This document shows, piece by piece, positions 8,194 to 16,761 of a stretch of 31,045 nucleotides of DNA. The translations under genes and the position numbers were made by a program. Numbering within the stretch: position 1 is the stretch's first letter; each line of letters starts with the position of its first letter. Source of the DNA: Lachnospiraceae bacterium AM48-27BH (lineage in GTDB: Bacteria > Bacillota > Clostridia > Lachnospirales > Lachnospiraceae); NCBI GenBank assembly GCA_003478355.1, contig QUFC01000047.1, forward strand, positions 1 through 31,045. Reading direction: 5' to 3'. The notes under the pieces are model-generated. The model was given only the letters and a program-made list of their open reading frames with translations, did not search any database and was not told the DNA's origin.

Positions 8194-10002
8194 CTATTCT
8201 TCAATCACATAAATTTCTCCGGAAAATGGCGCCAGCGTAAACTCTGCCACTCCCTTTGCCACTTTCTTTCTTCTCTTAGAGACTGCCTTTCCGCCTCCAT
8301 AGATCTTCCAGTCCGTGGAAAGCAGCGGTTTTATCGTCTTCGCTCCCGGCACTGCCACCTGGTAGTGTTCCTGCTTCTGGTCAGAGAAATTAAACACCGC
8401 CAGAAGTCTCTGATCCTTGCTTCTCCGCTCAAAGGTATAGATGCACCGCCCCTCCTGATGGCAGTCCAGCCACCGGAATCCATCCCGGTCATAATCCTTC
8501 TCGTAAAAAGCCGGATTCGCTGCGTACACTTTATTCAGCTCCATCATAAAATGGTGGAATGCATCGTGATTCGGATAACTCAAAAGTTCCCAGTCCTGCT
8601 GCCGCTTCTCGTCCCACTCCCTGAGCTGTCCGATCTCACCGCCCATGAAATTCAGCTTTTTCCCCGGATGGGCATACATGTACAGATACAGCGCCCGGCC
8701 CTGTGGAAACTTGCCCTCATAATCACCGTTCATTTTCTGTAAAATCGTGGCTTTTCCATGGACATTTTCATCATGGGAAAACGGAAGCAGATATTTCTCA
8801 TCGTAAAAATACTGCATGGAGAAGGTCAGTTTGTGGTATTTCTCCATCCGCTCCGAAACTGGTGCCTGAAAATAGGACAGCGTATCGTTCATCCATCCCA
8901 TGTCCCATTTATAGTCAAATCCCAGACCACCTGACCATACCGGAGTCGTGATATTAGGACGGGCTGTGGAATCTTCCGCAATCAGAAGAGCTGATGGGAA
9001 ACGTGCCTTTAAGCCGCTGTTTAAATTCTGCAAAAACTGCACCGCATCCTTATTCTCCCCTCTGGCCGGATTGCCCTGCCAGTAGATCAGGTTGCTGATG
9101 GCGTCCATCCGCAAGCCATCGAAATGGAACTCTTCAAGCCAGTAATCCGCCGCTGACTGCAGGAAACTTCTCACTTCTCCTCTGGAATGCATGAAATTAC
9201 AGCTTCCCCACTCGCTTTTTCCTACATCTCCATGGGGATACTCATACAGCGCGGTTCCGTCAAAATTCCAAAGGGCATAATCATCTACCGCGAAATGCAC
9301 CGGAACAAAGTCCATGATCACGCCGATTCCCGCATTATGACATTTATTTACCAGATATTTCAGATCGTCCGGCGTTCCATATCGGGATGTAGGGCTGAAA
9401 AATCCGCTGATCTGGTATCCCCAGGATTCATCGCTTGGATGTTCCGCTAACGGCATCATTTCTACATAATGATAATGATTCTCTTTTAAATAAGGAACTA
9501 AAAGATCTGCCAGTTCCCGGTAATTGTACCAGTGTGCTGCCACATCCTTCTGGTCTTCTTCATCTGGCTTGCATCTCCAGGAGCCTGCGTGGATCTCATA
9601 GATATTCAACGGCTTGTCCAGGCCGCCATCCCTGGTTTTTAACCATTTTTCATCGGTAAATTTCTGTTTTCCACCCCCGCAGATAATGGATGCAGAATGA
9701 GGCCGCAGTTCCATCCGTCTGCCATATGGATCACAGCGATCCAGACAGCCGCCACTCTGGTCATAGATCCGGTACTTGTACATCTGCCCCGCCTTCGCCG
9801 TCGGAATCACGCACTCCCAGAAATTTCCATCGTAAATTTTATTCATGGGGTCACCGTTCCATTCGTTGAACTCACCAATCACTGCAATCCCACTGGCTGC
9901 CGGAGCAAACACCCGGAACACCACCCCATCATCTGTCACATGCGCCCCCAGATATTCATGGGCATGAAATTCAGTTCCTGTATAAAATCCATAAAAATCC
10001 AT
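8194..10002 (-). CDS. glgB: 1,4-alpha-glucan branching enzyme (GlgB, GH13)
   Basis: Forms alpha-1,6 branches in glycogen by cutting alpha-1,4 chains and transferring them. The 602-residue product is shorter than the roughly 730 residues of enterobacterial GlgB because it lacks the extra N-terminal domain. Residues 15-105 form a CBM48-like domain (VIGEFNEWNG, YKYRIYD). The GH13 catalytic barrel follows with region I GVIMDFVPVHF (D231, H236), region II FDGLRMDAI (nucleophile D300), region III LLIAEDS (acid/base E343) and region IV FSHDENVHG (H410, D411). A C-terminal beta domain ends the protein. GAGGAG precedes the ATG. No other glycogen gene is next to it, so it seems to be separated from any glgCDAP cluster. 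GH13_9-type trehalohydrolases have related sequences, but region II and IV favour branching activity. Confidence 0.9.
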   Translation of the reverse strand: MDFYGFYTGTEFHAHEYLGAHVTDDGVVFRVFAPAASGIAVIGEFNEWNGDPMNKIYDGNFWECVIPTAKAGQMYKYRIYDQSGGCLDRCDPYGRRMELRPHSASIICGGGKQKFTDEKWLKTRDGGLDKPLNIYEIHAGSWRCKPDEEDQKDVAAHWYNYRELADLLVPYLKENHYHYVEMMPLAEHPSDESWGYQISGFFSPTSRYGTPDDLKYLVNKCHNAGIGVIMDFVPVHFAVDDYALWNFDGTALYEYPHGDVGKSEWGSCNFMHSRGEVRSFLQSAADYWLEEFHFDGLRMDAISNLIYWQGNPARGENKDAVQFLQNLNSGLKARFPSALLIAEDSTARPNITTPVWSGGLGFDYKWDMGWMNDTLSYFQAPVSERMEKYHKLTFSMQYFYDEKYLLPFSHDENVHGKATILQKMNGDYEGKFPQGRALYLYMYAHPGKKLNFMGGEIGQLREWDEKRQQDWELLSYPNHDAFHHFMMELNKVYAANPAFYEKDYDRDGFRWLDCHQEGRCIYTFERRSKDQRLLAVFNFSDQKQEHYQVAVPGAKTIKPLLSTDWKIYGGGKAVSKRRKKVAKGVAEFTLAPFSGEIYVIEE

Positions 10003-10052
10003 CCGTTCTCCTCACTTTCCGATCACGGGTTCTTCCCCTCTCTTATCTTACG

Positions 10053-10061
10053 ATTATAGCA
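10053..10061 (-). promoter_or_regulatory. Extended -10 promoter of glgB
   Basis: On the minus strand TGCTATAAT (10061-10053) is a perfect -10 hexamer with a TGn extension, about 50 bases before the glgB ATG. No good -35 box is seen at 16-18 bp upstream, which is usual for extended -10 promoters. Confidence 0.5.
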
Positions 10062-10121
10062 TTTTTTCCCCTATCCCACCAGTAGCCCAGTATAAAAAAT
10101 GATCACTCTATAAAGAACACG

Positions 10122-10254
10122 GTTACTGTTCACGCATTGCGCAAACAGCAACGGATTTTGCCGATGCTTCGCATGCTAAATCGGCAAAATCTGTTACCAC
10201 CACTGTATCATACGGCATTTTCAGTTCAGAAAATGCCTGCCCGTGTACAGTAAC
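10122..10254. repeat. Composite palindromic element in the glgB-dctP spacer
   Basis: The 460-base divergent gap holds this element and promoters at both ends. Outer arms GTTACTGT (10122-10129) and ACAGTAAC (10247-10254) are exact. Inside are two hairpins: GATTTTGCCGAT (10154-10165) with ATCGGCAAAATC (10180-10191), and GGCATTTTC (10214-10222) with GAAAATGCC (10229-10237). The second hairpin and its flank match a copy at 19228-19260. The sequence 10255-10387 shows no gene or clear signal. Confidence 0.65.
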
Positions 10255-10387
10255 AGAATCCGCTCCTCATTGCATCATCAATCTGCCAAAAAGTGCCAGA
10301 ATACCCGCGGAAAGTCTTCATACAAAATAGATAAACCTGTTTTATAAATCGCGACAAAAATGTACTAGGATTCACAAAAAATTACCA

Positions 10388-10416
10388 TTTCAGGAGTCAG
10401 GCATTTTCGATATAAT
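10388..10416 (+). promoter_or_regulatory. Promoter of the TRAP operon
   Basis: A perfect -10 box TATAAT (10411-10416) lies 46 bases before the dctP ATG. At 17-bp spacing the -35 position reads TTTCAG, only three matches to consensus. A poor -35 with a good -10 is what one expects of an activator-dependent promoter, which would suit control by the AraC-type regulator encoded at 16762-17577. The activator site itself is not identified. Confidence 0.5.
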
Positions 10417-10462
10417 TAGGACATAAGGCAAAACTAATGTATTATATAGGAGGAAATGTATT

Positions 10463-11593
10463 ATGAAAAAAAGATTTTTAAGCCTGGCATTAAGCGCAGC
10501 TATGGTTGCTTCCCTGGCTGGATGCGGACTGAAATCCCCAGAGACCACCACTACCGCTGCTGCTACAGAAGCAGCTGCAACTGAGGCTGCTACCACCGCC
10601 GCTGCTGAGACAACTGCCGAGGCTGCAAAAGACAGCACAGCTACTGCTGAGGTTCCAGACGCTTCCGGTGACCCAGAAGTAACATTAGTATACGCTGAGG
10701 TTAACCCATTAGACACCATCGTTGGACAGACTGACACTGCTTTCAAAGAGAAGGTAGAAGAACTTTCCGGCGGTTCCATCAAAGTTGACCTTCAGGCAAG
10801 TGGTGTTTTAGGCGCAGAGGCAGACGTTCTGGATGCCATGTTAGGACACAGCGGTACTGTTGATATGGCTCGTCTTTCCGCTTCTTCTTTAACAAACTAC
10901 GGCGCAACAAAAGCAGGTTTACTTGCTCTTCCATATATATTCTCCAGCCGTGAGCATTTCTGGAACTTCGCTAAAAGTGATGTAGCTCAGGAGTTCTTAT
11001 CTGAGACTGAGGATTTAGGCCTTGGTATCAAGGGCTTAACCTACGGTGAGGAAGGCTTCCGTCATTTCTTTACGGTTAAACCAGTTAACTCTATGGAAGA
11101 TTTAAAAGGCATGAAACTTCGTGTTTCTTCTGACCCTGTTATGGTTGGTACTGTTGAGAGCTTCGGTGCTAACGCAACCGTTGTAGCATTTACTGAGTTA
11201 TACTCCGCACTGCAGACCGGCGTTGTTGATGGCGCTGAGCAGCCAATCGCTAACTACAAATCCAACGCATTCCCAGAGGTTGCTCCAAACCTGATCCTGG
11301 ATGGTCATCAGTTAGGTCTGATCGAGATCGTGATCACCAACGATGCATGGGATAAATTAACCGAGGCTCAGCAGGCTTGCGTAACTGCTGCTGCTGATTA
11401 TGCTGCTGACTTCAATGCAAATCTGTCTGCTTCCAAAGAGGCTGAGGTTCTGGATGAGTTAAAGGCTGACGGCGTAAACGTTGTTGAGGTTGAGGACAAG
11501 ACTCCATGGCAGGATGCTGTTAAGGACGTTGTTGCTAACGCAATCAAAGGCAATGAGGATCTGTACCAGAAGATTCTTGACTGCGACAAATAA
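10463..11593 (+). CDS. dctP: TRAP transporter substrate-binding lipoprotein (DctP family)
   Basis: Extracellular binding protein that captures an organic acid or uronide and delivers it to the DctQM membrane part. The 376-residue precursor has a lipoprotein signal ending in the lipobox LAGC (Cys21), followed by a Thr/Ala-rich linker (residues 28-66) that tethers it to the membrane. The DctP fold follows, with the conserved FRHFFT segment (R200) and GMKLRV (R220); in this family the latter arginine pairs with the substrate carboxylate. ALQTGVVDGAEQP (about 249-261) is also typical. AGGAGG lies ten bases before the ATG. Codon choice (GCT, GTT, TTA, GGT) differs from the neighbours and points to high expression. 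It is the first gene of an operon with dctQ, dctM, an esterase and an oligogalacturonate lyase. Confidence 0.95.
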   Translation: MKKRFLSLALSAAMVASLAGCGLKSPETTTTAAATEAAATEAATTAAAETTAEAAKDSTATAEVPDASGDPEVTLVYAEVNPLDTIVGQTDTAFKEKVEELSGGSIKVDLQASGVLGAEADVLDAMLGHSGTVDMARLSASSLTNYGATKAGLLALPYIFSSREHFWNFAKSDVAQEFLSETEDLGLGIKGLTYGEEGFRHFFTVKPVNSMEDLKGMKLRVSSDPVMVGTVESFGANATVVAFTELYSALQTGVVDGAEQPIANYKSNAFPEVAPNLILDGHQLGLIEIVITNDAWDKLTEAQQACVTAAADYAADFNANLSASKEAEVLDELKADGVNVVEVEDKTPWQDAVKDVVANAIKGNEDLYQKILDCDK

Positions 11594-11609
11594 TTAAGAA
11601 GTTTGAATG

Positions 11610-11646
11610 CGGGCGCAGAAGTAATCATTTCTGTGCCCGTTTTTTT
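11610..11646 (+). terminator. Hairpin attenuator between dctP and dctQ
   Basis: CGGGCGCAGAA (11610-11620) pairs with TTCTGTGCCCG (11629-11639) around an 8-nt loop and is followed by seven Ts (11640-11646). It is a good intrinsic terminator placed inside the operon, so it probably gives more binding protein than permease by partial read-through. Confidence 0.75.
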
Positions 11647-11663
11647 AAGAAAGGGGAATAGGT

Positions 11664-12185
11664 ATGCCGACAATTTTCGACAAACTCGATAAGATCAAAC
11701 CGATTTATGATATGATCTACAAGGTCATCTTATTTATCTGCAAGATCCTGCTGATCCTGGATATCGCCATCACCAGTATGGCTGTTGCAGGACGTTACAT
11801 TTCTTTTATTCCGGACCCATCCTGGAGTGAGGAAGTTGTCTTAACATTTATGGCTTACATGGCAGTGCTTTCCGCTGCTTTAGCAATCCGCAGAGGCGCT
11901 CATATCCGTATGACCGCACTGGACAACTACCTTCCAAAAGCCCTGATCAAGTTCCTTGATATCCTGGCTGATATTGCAGTTCTCTTGCTGGCATTGGTTA
12001 TGATCGTTGTCGGCTGGCAGTATGCAACCGGACTTGGTGCCAAAGGCTTTTACACCAGTATCCCGAAATTATCCAAATTCTGGATGTACTTCCCTGTTCC
12101 GTTAGCCGGTGTCGCAATGCTGGTATTTGAGATTGAATCTCTGTATAACCACATCAAAGGAATTTTTGTAAAGGAGGAAAACTAA
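11664..12185 (+). CDS. dctQ: TRAP transporter small permease (DctQ family)
   Basis: Small membrane subunit of the TRAP transporter. The 173-residue protein has four predicted transmembrane helices (about residues 18-42, 55-75, 92-115 and 132-155), the usual DctQ number. WSEEVVLTFMAYMAVLSAALAIRRGAHI is divided here into WSEEVVLTFMAYMAVL and AIRRGAHI, the latter being the best conserved DctQ segment. AAAGGGGAATA precedes the ATG. Its stop codon overlaps the dctM start by one base (TAATG), a sign of translational coupling. Confidence 0.92.
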   Translation: MPTIFDKLDKIKPIYDMIYKVILFICKILLILDIAITSMAVAGRYISFIPDPSWSEEVVLTFMAYMAVLSAALAIRRGAHIRMTALDNYLPKALIKFLDILADIAVLLLALVMIVVGWQYATGLGAKGFYTSIPKLSKFWMYFPVPLAGVAMLVFEIESLYNHIKGIFVKEEN

Positions 12186-13474
12186 TGAGCGAGAGCATGG
12201 CAATTTTGATTTTACTTGGAAGCTTCTTCATCATGATCTTCCTTCGTTTCCCGATCGCATATGCAGTAGCGCTGTCTTCTATCTTATGCCTGCTGTCCCA
12301 GGGTCTTCCACTGACTACGATCTGTCAGCAGATGGTAAAGGGTATCAACTCCTTCAGCTTGATGGCTGTACCGTTCTTCATCACGATGGGCTGTCTGATG
12401 GGCAGCGGCGGTATCTCTGAGAAGCTGATCGCCCTGGCAAATGCCTGTGTAGGCTGGATGCGCGGCGGTATGGCGATGGTTAACATCGTTGCTTCCTATT
12501 TCTTTGGTGGTATTTCCGGATCTGCTGCTGCAGATACCGCTTCCTTAGGTTCTCTGCTGATCCCTATGATGGTTGACCAGGGCTATGATGGAGATTTCTC
12601 CACCGCAGTTACGATCACCTCATCCTGTGAGGGACTGTTAGTACCACCTAGCCACAACATGGTTATCTATGCAACAACCGCAGGCGGTATCTCTGTAGGA
12701 AGCTTATTCCTTGCAGGATACATCCCTGGTGCTGTTTTAGCTCTTTCCTTAATGATCGGCTCTTATATCATTTCTGTAAAGAGAAACTACCCGAAGGGTG
12801 AGCCATTCAGCGTTAAAAACCTGTTAAAGCAGTTGAGTGTTTCCTTCTGGGCTCTGGCTGCTGTCCTGATCGTAGTTGTCGGCGTTGTATGTGGTGTATT
12901 TACCGCTACTGAGTCTGCTGCTATCGCAGTTGTTTACAGTCTGATCGTCAGTGTATATATCTACAAAGGTCTGGACTGGAAAGGTGTATGGAATGAATTA
13001 GAGAACTGTATCAACACTTTATCGATCGTGCTGATCCTGATCGCTACCTCCAGCATCTTTGGCTTCTGCCTGACCCGTCTTCATGTACCGGATATGGCTG
13101 CTAACGCTATCGTTGGTCTGACCAACAACCCGATCCTGATTGCACTGTTACTGAACCTGATTCTTCTGGTTCTGGGCTGTATCATGGATATGTCTCCGAT
13201 CATCCTGATCGCAACACCAATCCTGCTTCCGATTGCCCAGTCTATCGGTATCGATCCGATCCAGTTTGGTATTATGGTAATCTTAAACTGTGGTATCGGC
13301 CTTCTGACACCTCCAGTAGGTGCGGTATTATTCATCGGCTCTGCTGTTGCAAAGATCCCGATGGAAAAGGTTGTAAAGGCAACCCTGCCATTCTACCTGT
13401 GTATGATCATCACACTGCTTCTGGTTACTTTCGTACCGGCAATCAGTATGTTTATTCCAAACTTATTAAAATAA
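12185..13474 (+). CDS. dctM: TRAP transporter large permease (DctM family)
   Basis: Transport subunit of the TRAP system, which moves the substrate with an ion gradient, usually Na+. The 429-residue protein has family length and about 12 hydrophobic helices. Typical DctM segments are visible: PFFITMGCLMGSGGISEKL near residue 63, GGISGSAAADTASLG near residue 107, EGLLVPPSHNMVIYAT near residue 150 and GLLTPPVGAVLF near residue 380. GGAGG lies just upstream, within the end of dctQ. Together with dctP and dctQ it makes a complete importer. The sodium-type ATP synthase further along the window would fit a Na+-coupled system, but that link is inference. Confidence 0.95.
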   Translation: MSESMAILILLGSFFIMIFLRFPIAYAVALSSILCLLSQGLPLTTICQQMVKGINSFSLMAVPFFITMGCLMGSGGISEKLIALANACVGWMRGGMAMVNIVASYFFGGISGSAAADTASLGSLLIPMMVDQGYDGDFSTAVTITSSCEGLLVPPSHNMVIYATTAGGISVGSLFLAGYIPGAVLALSLMIGSYIISVKRNYPKGEPFSVKNLLKQLSVSFWALAAVLIVVVGVVCGVFTATESAAIAVVYSLIVSVYIYKGLDWKGVWNELENCINTLSIVLILIATSSIFGFCLTRLHVPDMAANAIVGLTNNPILIALLLNLILLVLGCIMDMSPIILIATPILLPIAQSIGIDPIQFGIMVILNCGIGLLTPPVGAVLFIGSAVAKIPMEKVVKATLPFYLCMIITLLLVTFVPAISMFIPNLLK

Positions 13475-13487
13475 TGAATTTACGAAA

Positions 13488-13514
13488 ACGGGGTGCTTTT
13501 TGCACCCTGTTTTT
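13488..13514 (+). terminator. Hairpin terminator or attenuator after dctM
   Basis: ACGGGGTGC (13488-13496) pairs with GCACCCTGT (13502-13510; one G-U pair) around a T-rich loop and runs into five Ts. It lies between dctM and the esterase gene, whose ribosome binding site starts 11 bases later. The two downstream genes probably depend on read-through or a second promoter that I could not identify. Confidence 0.6.
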
Positions 13515-13539
13515 ACTTAAAATCAAGGAGGCTTCTCTT

Positions 13540-14306
13540 ATGACACCGATCAAAACCCCATTTGGCGGAACCCTGGAATTCTATCCGCTCCCGGATACAT
13601 CCGGCAAAGGAACCGTTCTGATCTGCCCTGGCGGCGGCTACAGCTTTCTCGCAGAGCGGGAGGGAAGACCGATCGCCGATGCATTTAACCAGAATGGTTA
13701 CTCTGCTGCCATTTTAAACTACTGTTTAGACAGGGATGTGCATGGCACCAACCCTGTAAAAGAGCTGGCATGGGCTGTCCGCTATCTGCGTACAGCATCT
13801 GAGTGGAACGGTCTGGTCCACAAACTCTGGGTCAGCGGCTTTTCTGCCGGTGGACATCTGGCAGCCAGCTTAGGTACACTTTGGAACGAAGACAGTCTCT
13901 TTACAGAAGAAGAACAGGCCCTCAACAAGCCCGATGGCCTGATCCTTGGCTACCCGGTCATCTCCATGGGGCTTACGGCCACGAGCGTTCCCGCAAACGC
14001 CTCACGGGAGATGCCCCAGAACTTCTTGCACTGTTCTCACTGGAAAAGCGTGATCTCTCCCAGGTTCCTCCGGTATTCTTATGGAACACCTTAGAGGATG
14101 AGAAGGTCCCAGCCATGAATTCCCTGCTGTTCGCCCAGAAACTGACTCTGGACGGCGCAAGCTGTGAATACCACTTATTCCACAAGGGCCGTCACGGTAT
14201 GAGCCTGGCTACCCCGGAAGTGGCATCTGAAGAAGAAAACCTGCATCCGGACGTACATATCGCCCACTGGATGGAGTTATGTCTGGAGTGGATGCAGGAA
14301 ATATAA
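13540..14306 (+). CDS. Alpha/beta hydrolase, putative carbohydrate esterase (one frameshift)
   Basis: Predicted serine esterase of the acetyl-esterase/lipase group. Corrected length is about 255 residues. An oxyanion-loop segment VLICPGGGY (27-34) is followed by the nucleophile elbow GFSAGGH (Ser102), then an acidic residue in LEDEKVP (Asp187) and the histidine in KGRHGM (His219), the normal order for this fold. The ATG at 13540 has AAGGAGG nine bases upstream. The frame breaks at the G4 run 13968-13971; one more G joins YPVISMG to AYGHERSRKR and restores the catalytic Asp and His. It sits between a TRAP importer and an oligogalacturonate lyase, so removal of acetyl or methyl esters from pectin fragments is plausible. 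Without a signal peptide, it should act in the cytoplasm. Confidence 0.82.
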
Positions 14307-14393
14307 TACCAGAGCCGAAAGCATACCCGTGCGGAATCATCCGATATCCGAACGATTCATTTATATCAATCAACCATAAAGGAGGCTATTGTT

Positions 14394-15670
14394 ATGCCAA
14401 AAACATTAATCAACTGTCCAATGTTAGTCAGCGGCTGTGCTGACCGGGACTCCTATGACACCCAGCTTCTGTATTTTACCTGTTCTTCCTTAAGCCGCGA
14501 TGACAAGCGGATCTTCCTGCTCAGCGACCGTAACGGTTCCCCGAACGTATGGGTAAGGGAGCTTTGTACCGGCGAAGAACGGATGTTGACCGACAACAAA
14601 AAAGGCATCTTAAAAAGCTATGTATACTTTGACGGCACCTTCAACGAAGGACTTGGCAAAGCCAGCGTCAGTTTGGACTGCGTGAATAACGTGATCTTCT
14701 ACATCCAGGATGATAAGATCTGTAAGGTGGACCTGAAAGGCAATATCACCGTATTAAACCACGTTCCCGACGGACGTATGACTGCATTTACCCATGCCAG
14801 CGCTGATGGCAAACGCCTCTGCGTGCCAATGACCGATGGCCGCTGTCTGGATTTTGACCCGGAAACAGAAGGAAGCGGTCTGGACAAACGCCCGGTGTAT
14901 AACATCGATGGCCGTGTACAGGAAGAGAACTTAAACAGCTATTTATGCGTTTATGACACCGAGAGCGGTGAACTGTTATTTGAGAAAACCGTACCGAAAT
15001 GCTGGATCACCCATGTCCAGTTTAACCCGGCAAATCCGGAGATCATCATGTACAACCACGAGTGGCCAAGCTTTTCCTGCGGCATCCGCCGTATCTGGAT
15101 CTATGACCACAGCACCGATGAGATCCGCCGCATCCGTACCGAAGGCAATGATACCTTAGGCAATCCACGCGGCTATGCAAGAAACGCCGAGGACTGGGTA
15201 TGCCACGAGATGTGGAGTGATGACGGCAAGACCATCATTTACCACGGCGGTTACGAGAATGGCCCGGCCATGGTCGGCAAATACGACATGGAAAGCGGCA
15301 AATACTGGGAGATCGCCCTTCCGGACGATTACAACGCTTACGGACATTTCCTGATGGATCATTTAGGAAATCTGGTATGTGACGGTTACTTTAAGTATCC
15401 ATGGGAGGTTAAAAAGTCCGGGAAAACAGTACAGACAACGGCCCGGATCCTCATAAGAAGGACGCTGAGTATATCTGTAAGGTTCTCCCGGACTGGGAAG
15501 CCGGAGTTTTAACCTGGATTCCGTTATGCAAGCACGAAAGTGACTGGCTGGGACAGGACGCGCATCCACATCCAATCTACAGCCACACCGGAGACCGGGT
15601 GTTCTTCAACAGCCGCAGCGGCAAGACTGTCAACGTCTACTGCGTTTCTTCCCAGCCACCGCAGTGTTAA
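14394..15670 (+). CDS. ogl: Oligogalacturonate lyase-like protein (PL22; one frameshift)
   Basis: PL22 enzymes are cytoplasmic seven-bladed propellers that split (unsaturated) digalacturonate from pectin by beta-elimination, giving a keto-uronate that feeds the kdu/kdg route. The corrected 425-residue product shows HVQFNPANPEIIMYNHEWP (207-225; His222 at the catalytic base position), CHEMWSDDGKTIIY (270-283; metal ligand His271) and QDAHPHPIYS (388-397), which reproduces the Q-x-x-H-x-H metal set of known Ogl proteins (Q388, H391, H393). It has no signal peptide. AGGAGG precedes the ATG. The frame breaks at GGG 15420-15422; one more G joins KSG to ENSTDNGPDPHKK. Without the correction, the metal site would be lost. 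The family assignment is strong; the precise substrate is inferred. Confidence 0.82.
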
Positions 15671-15727
15671 GAAGTTACCGTCCATGCGTCGCATGAACCG
15701 CAACGTTTGTAAAAGACCACAGCCTGG

Positions 15728-16741
15728 TCACTGCACGTTCCGGATCTTCTGTAACAGATCCATCTGGTCGCCACAATATTTTTCATAAACCGGAGCCACG
15801 GCTGCCAGGAATTTCTGTTTTTCCCCATCGGAGATCAGAAATTCCTGGCAGCCTTCTTCGATCACCCGCTTTCTGGATATATCGACCCGTTCCTTCCACA
15901 CAGAACGCTCATAATTAGCCGACAATCTGGCACATTCCACGATCACCTTCTGGTACTCCTCCGGCAAAATATCCCAGGTACTTCTGGACATCATCTGAAG
16001 CTCTGGTATCCGCATATGCTCATCTACCACAAAATACGGAGCTACCTCGTTATGCCTCATGGAATCATAGGAAGGCCAGTTATTTTCTGCTCCATCGATC
16101 TGTCCGGTCTCTAATGCCGAATATACCTTGTCAAATGCCAGGGGAACCGGAACTGCCCCCAACGCACTCATCAGATCGATCAAAAGCGCTGATTCCGGCA
16201 CACGGATCTTCTTTCCCGTTAAATCTTCCAGCGTTTCTACCGGCCCTTCCCGGAAATAAAAGCTTCTGGCGCCTGCGTCATACCAGGACAATGGCACAAT
16301 ATCCGTGTTATCCATGGTTTCCATCAGCTGTTTTCCTATTTCTCCATCCAGCACCTTCCACATATGACCAGAATCCCGGTAAAGATATGGCATTTCCAAA
16401 ATATAGAGAGATGGCACGATATCCGCCAGTGTCGAGATCGACATTCTGGCAAAATCGATCCCGCCATACTGGATCTGCTTCATGACAGACACCTCATCAC
16501 CCAGAACAGAATTATCATAGATCCGGATCTCCACCTTACCTCCGGTCCGCTCATTTACCAGACGGGCAAAATAAGCGCCGCCCAGTGTTGTCGGATAATC
16601 ACTGGCCTGATTTTCCGCATAGGTTAAAACAAAATCCGGTATAACCTCATCTTCTTTTTGGTTAACATAAAATATACTAAATCCTGTTAAGAACACGATC
16701 ACCGCCGCTCCCGCAAGAGCCAGCACTTTTTTTCGTTTCAT
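15728..16741 (-). CDS. Membrane-anchored DctP-like binding protein, probable sensor component
   Basis: The 337-residue protein has the TRAP binding-protein fold: RLVNERTGGKVEIRIYDNS near residue 60, then DLTGKKIRV (Arg180, the usual carboxylate-binding arginine) and ALETGQIDGAENNW near residue 212. Unlike the transporter DctP it has no lipobox cysteine; residues 7-26 form a plain hydrophobic helix, so it should stay anchored as a single-pass protein. It is the last gene of a three-gene operon behind the histidine kinase and response regulator, 20 bases after the latter, and no permease is encoded with it. B. subtilis DctB is a known case of a DctP-like protein working with a sensor kinase. 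I infer that this one presents the ligand to the kinase. Confidence 0.88.
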   Translation of the reverse strand: MKRKKVLALAGAAVIVFLTGFSIFYVNQKEDEVIPDFVLTYAENQASDYPTTLGGAYFARLVNERTGGKVEIRIYDNSVLGDEVSVMKQIQYGGIDFARMSISTLADIVPSLYILEMPYLYRDSGHMWKVLDGEIGKQLMETMDNTDIVPLSWYDAGARSFYFREGPVETLEDLTGKKIRVPESALLIDLMSALGAVPVPLAFDKVYSALETGQIDGAENNWPSYDSMRHNEVAPYFVVDEHMRIPELQMMSRSTWDILPEEYQKVIVECARLSANYERSVWKERVDISRKRVIEEGCQEFLISDGEKQKFLAAVAPVYEKYCGDQMDLLQKIRNVQ

Positions 16742-16761
16742 GGATTACCTCATTCCCGTCT

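Noticed and set aside
10390..10782. Val/Ala/Ser-rich open frame opposite the dctP signal and linker
   Set aside because: It is the mirror of the Ala/Thr-rich linker codons of dctP on the other strand.
13968..13971. Phase variation by a homopolymer in the esterase gene
   Set aside because: The run is only four Gs (five after correction), too short for typical slippage control, and the same kind of loss occurs in atpA and atpD, where phase variation makes no sense.
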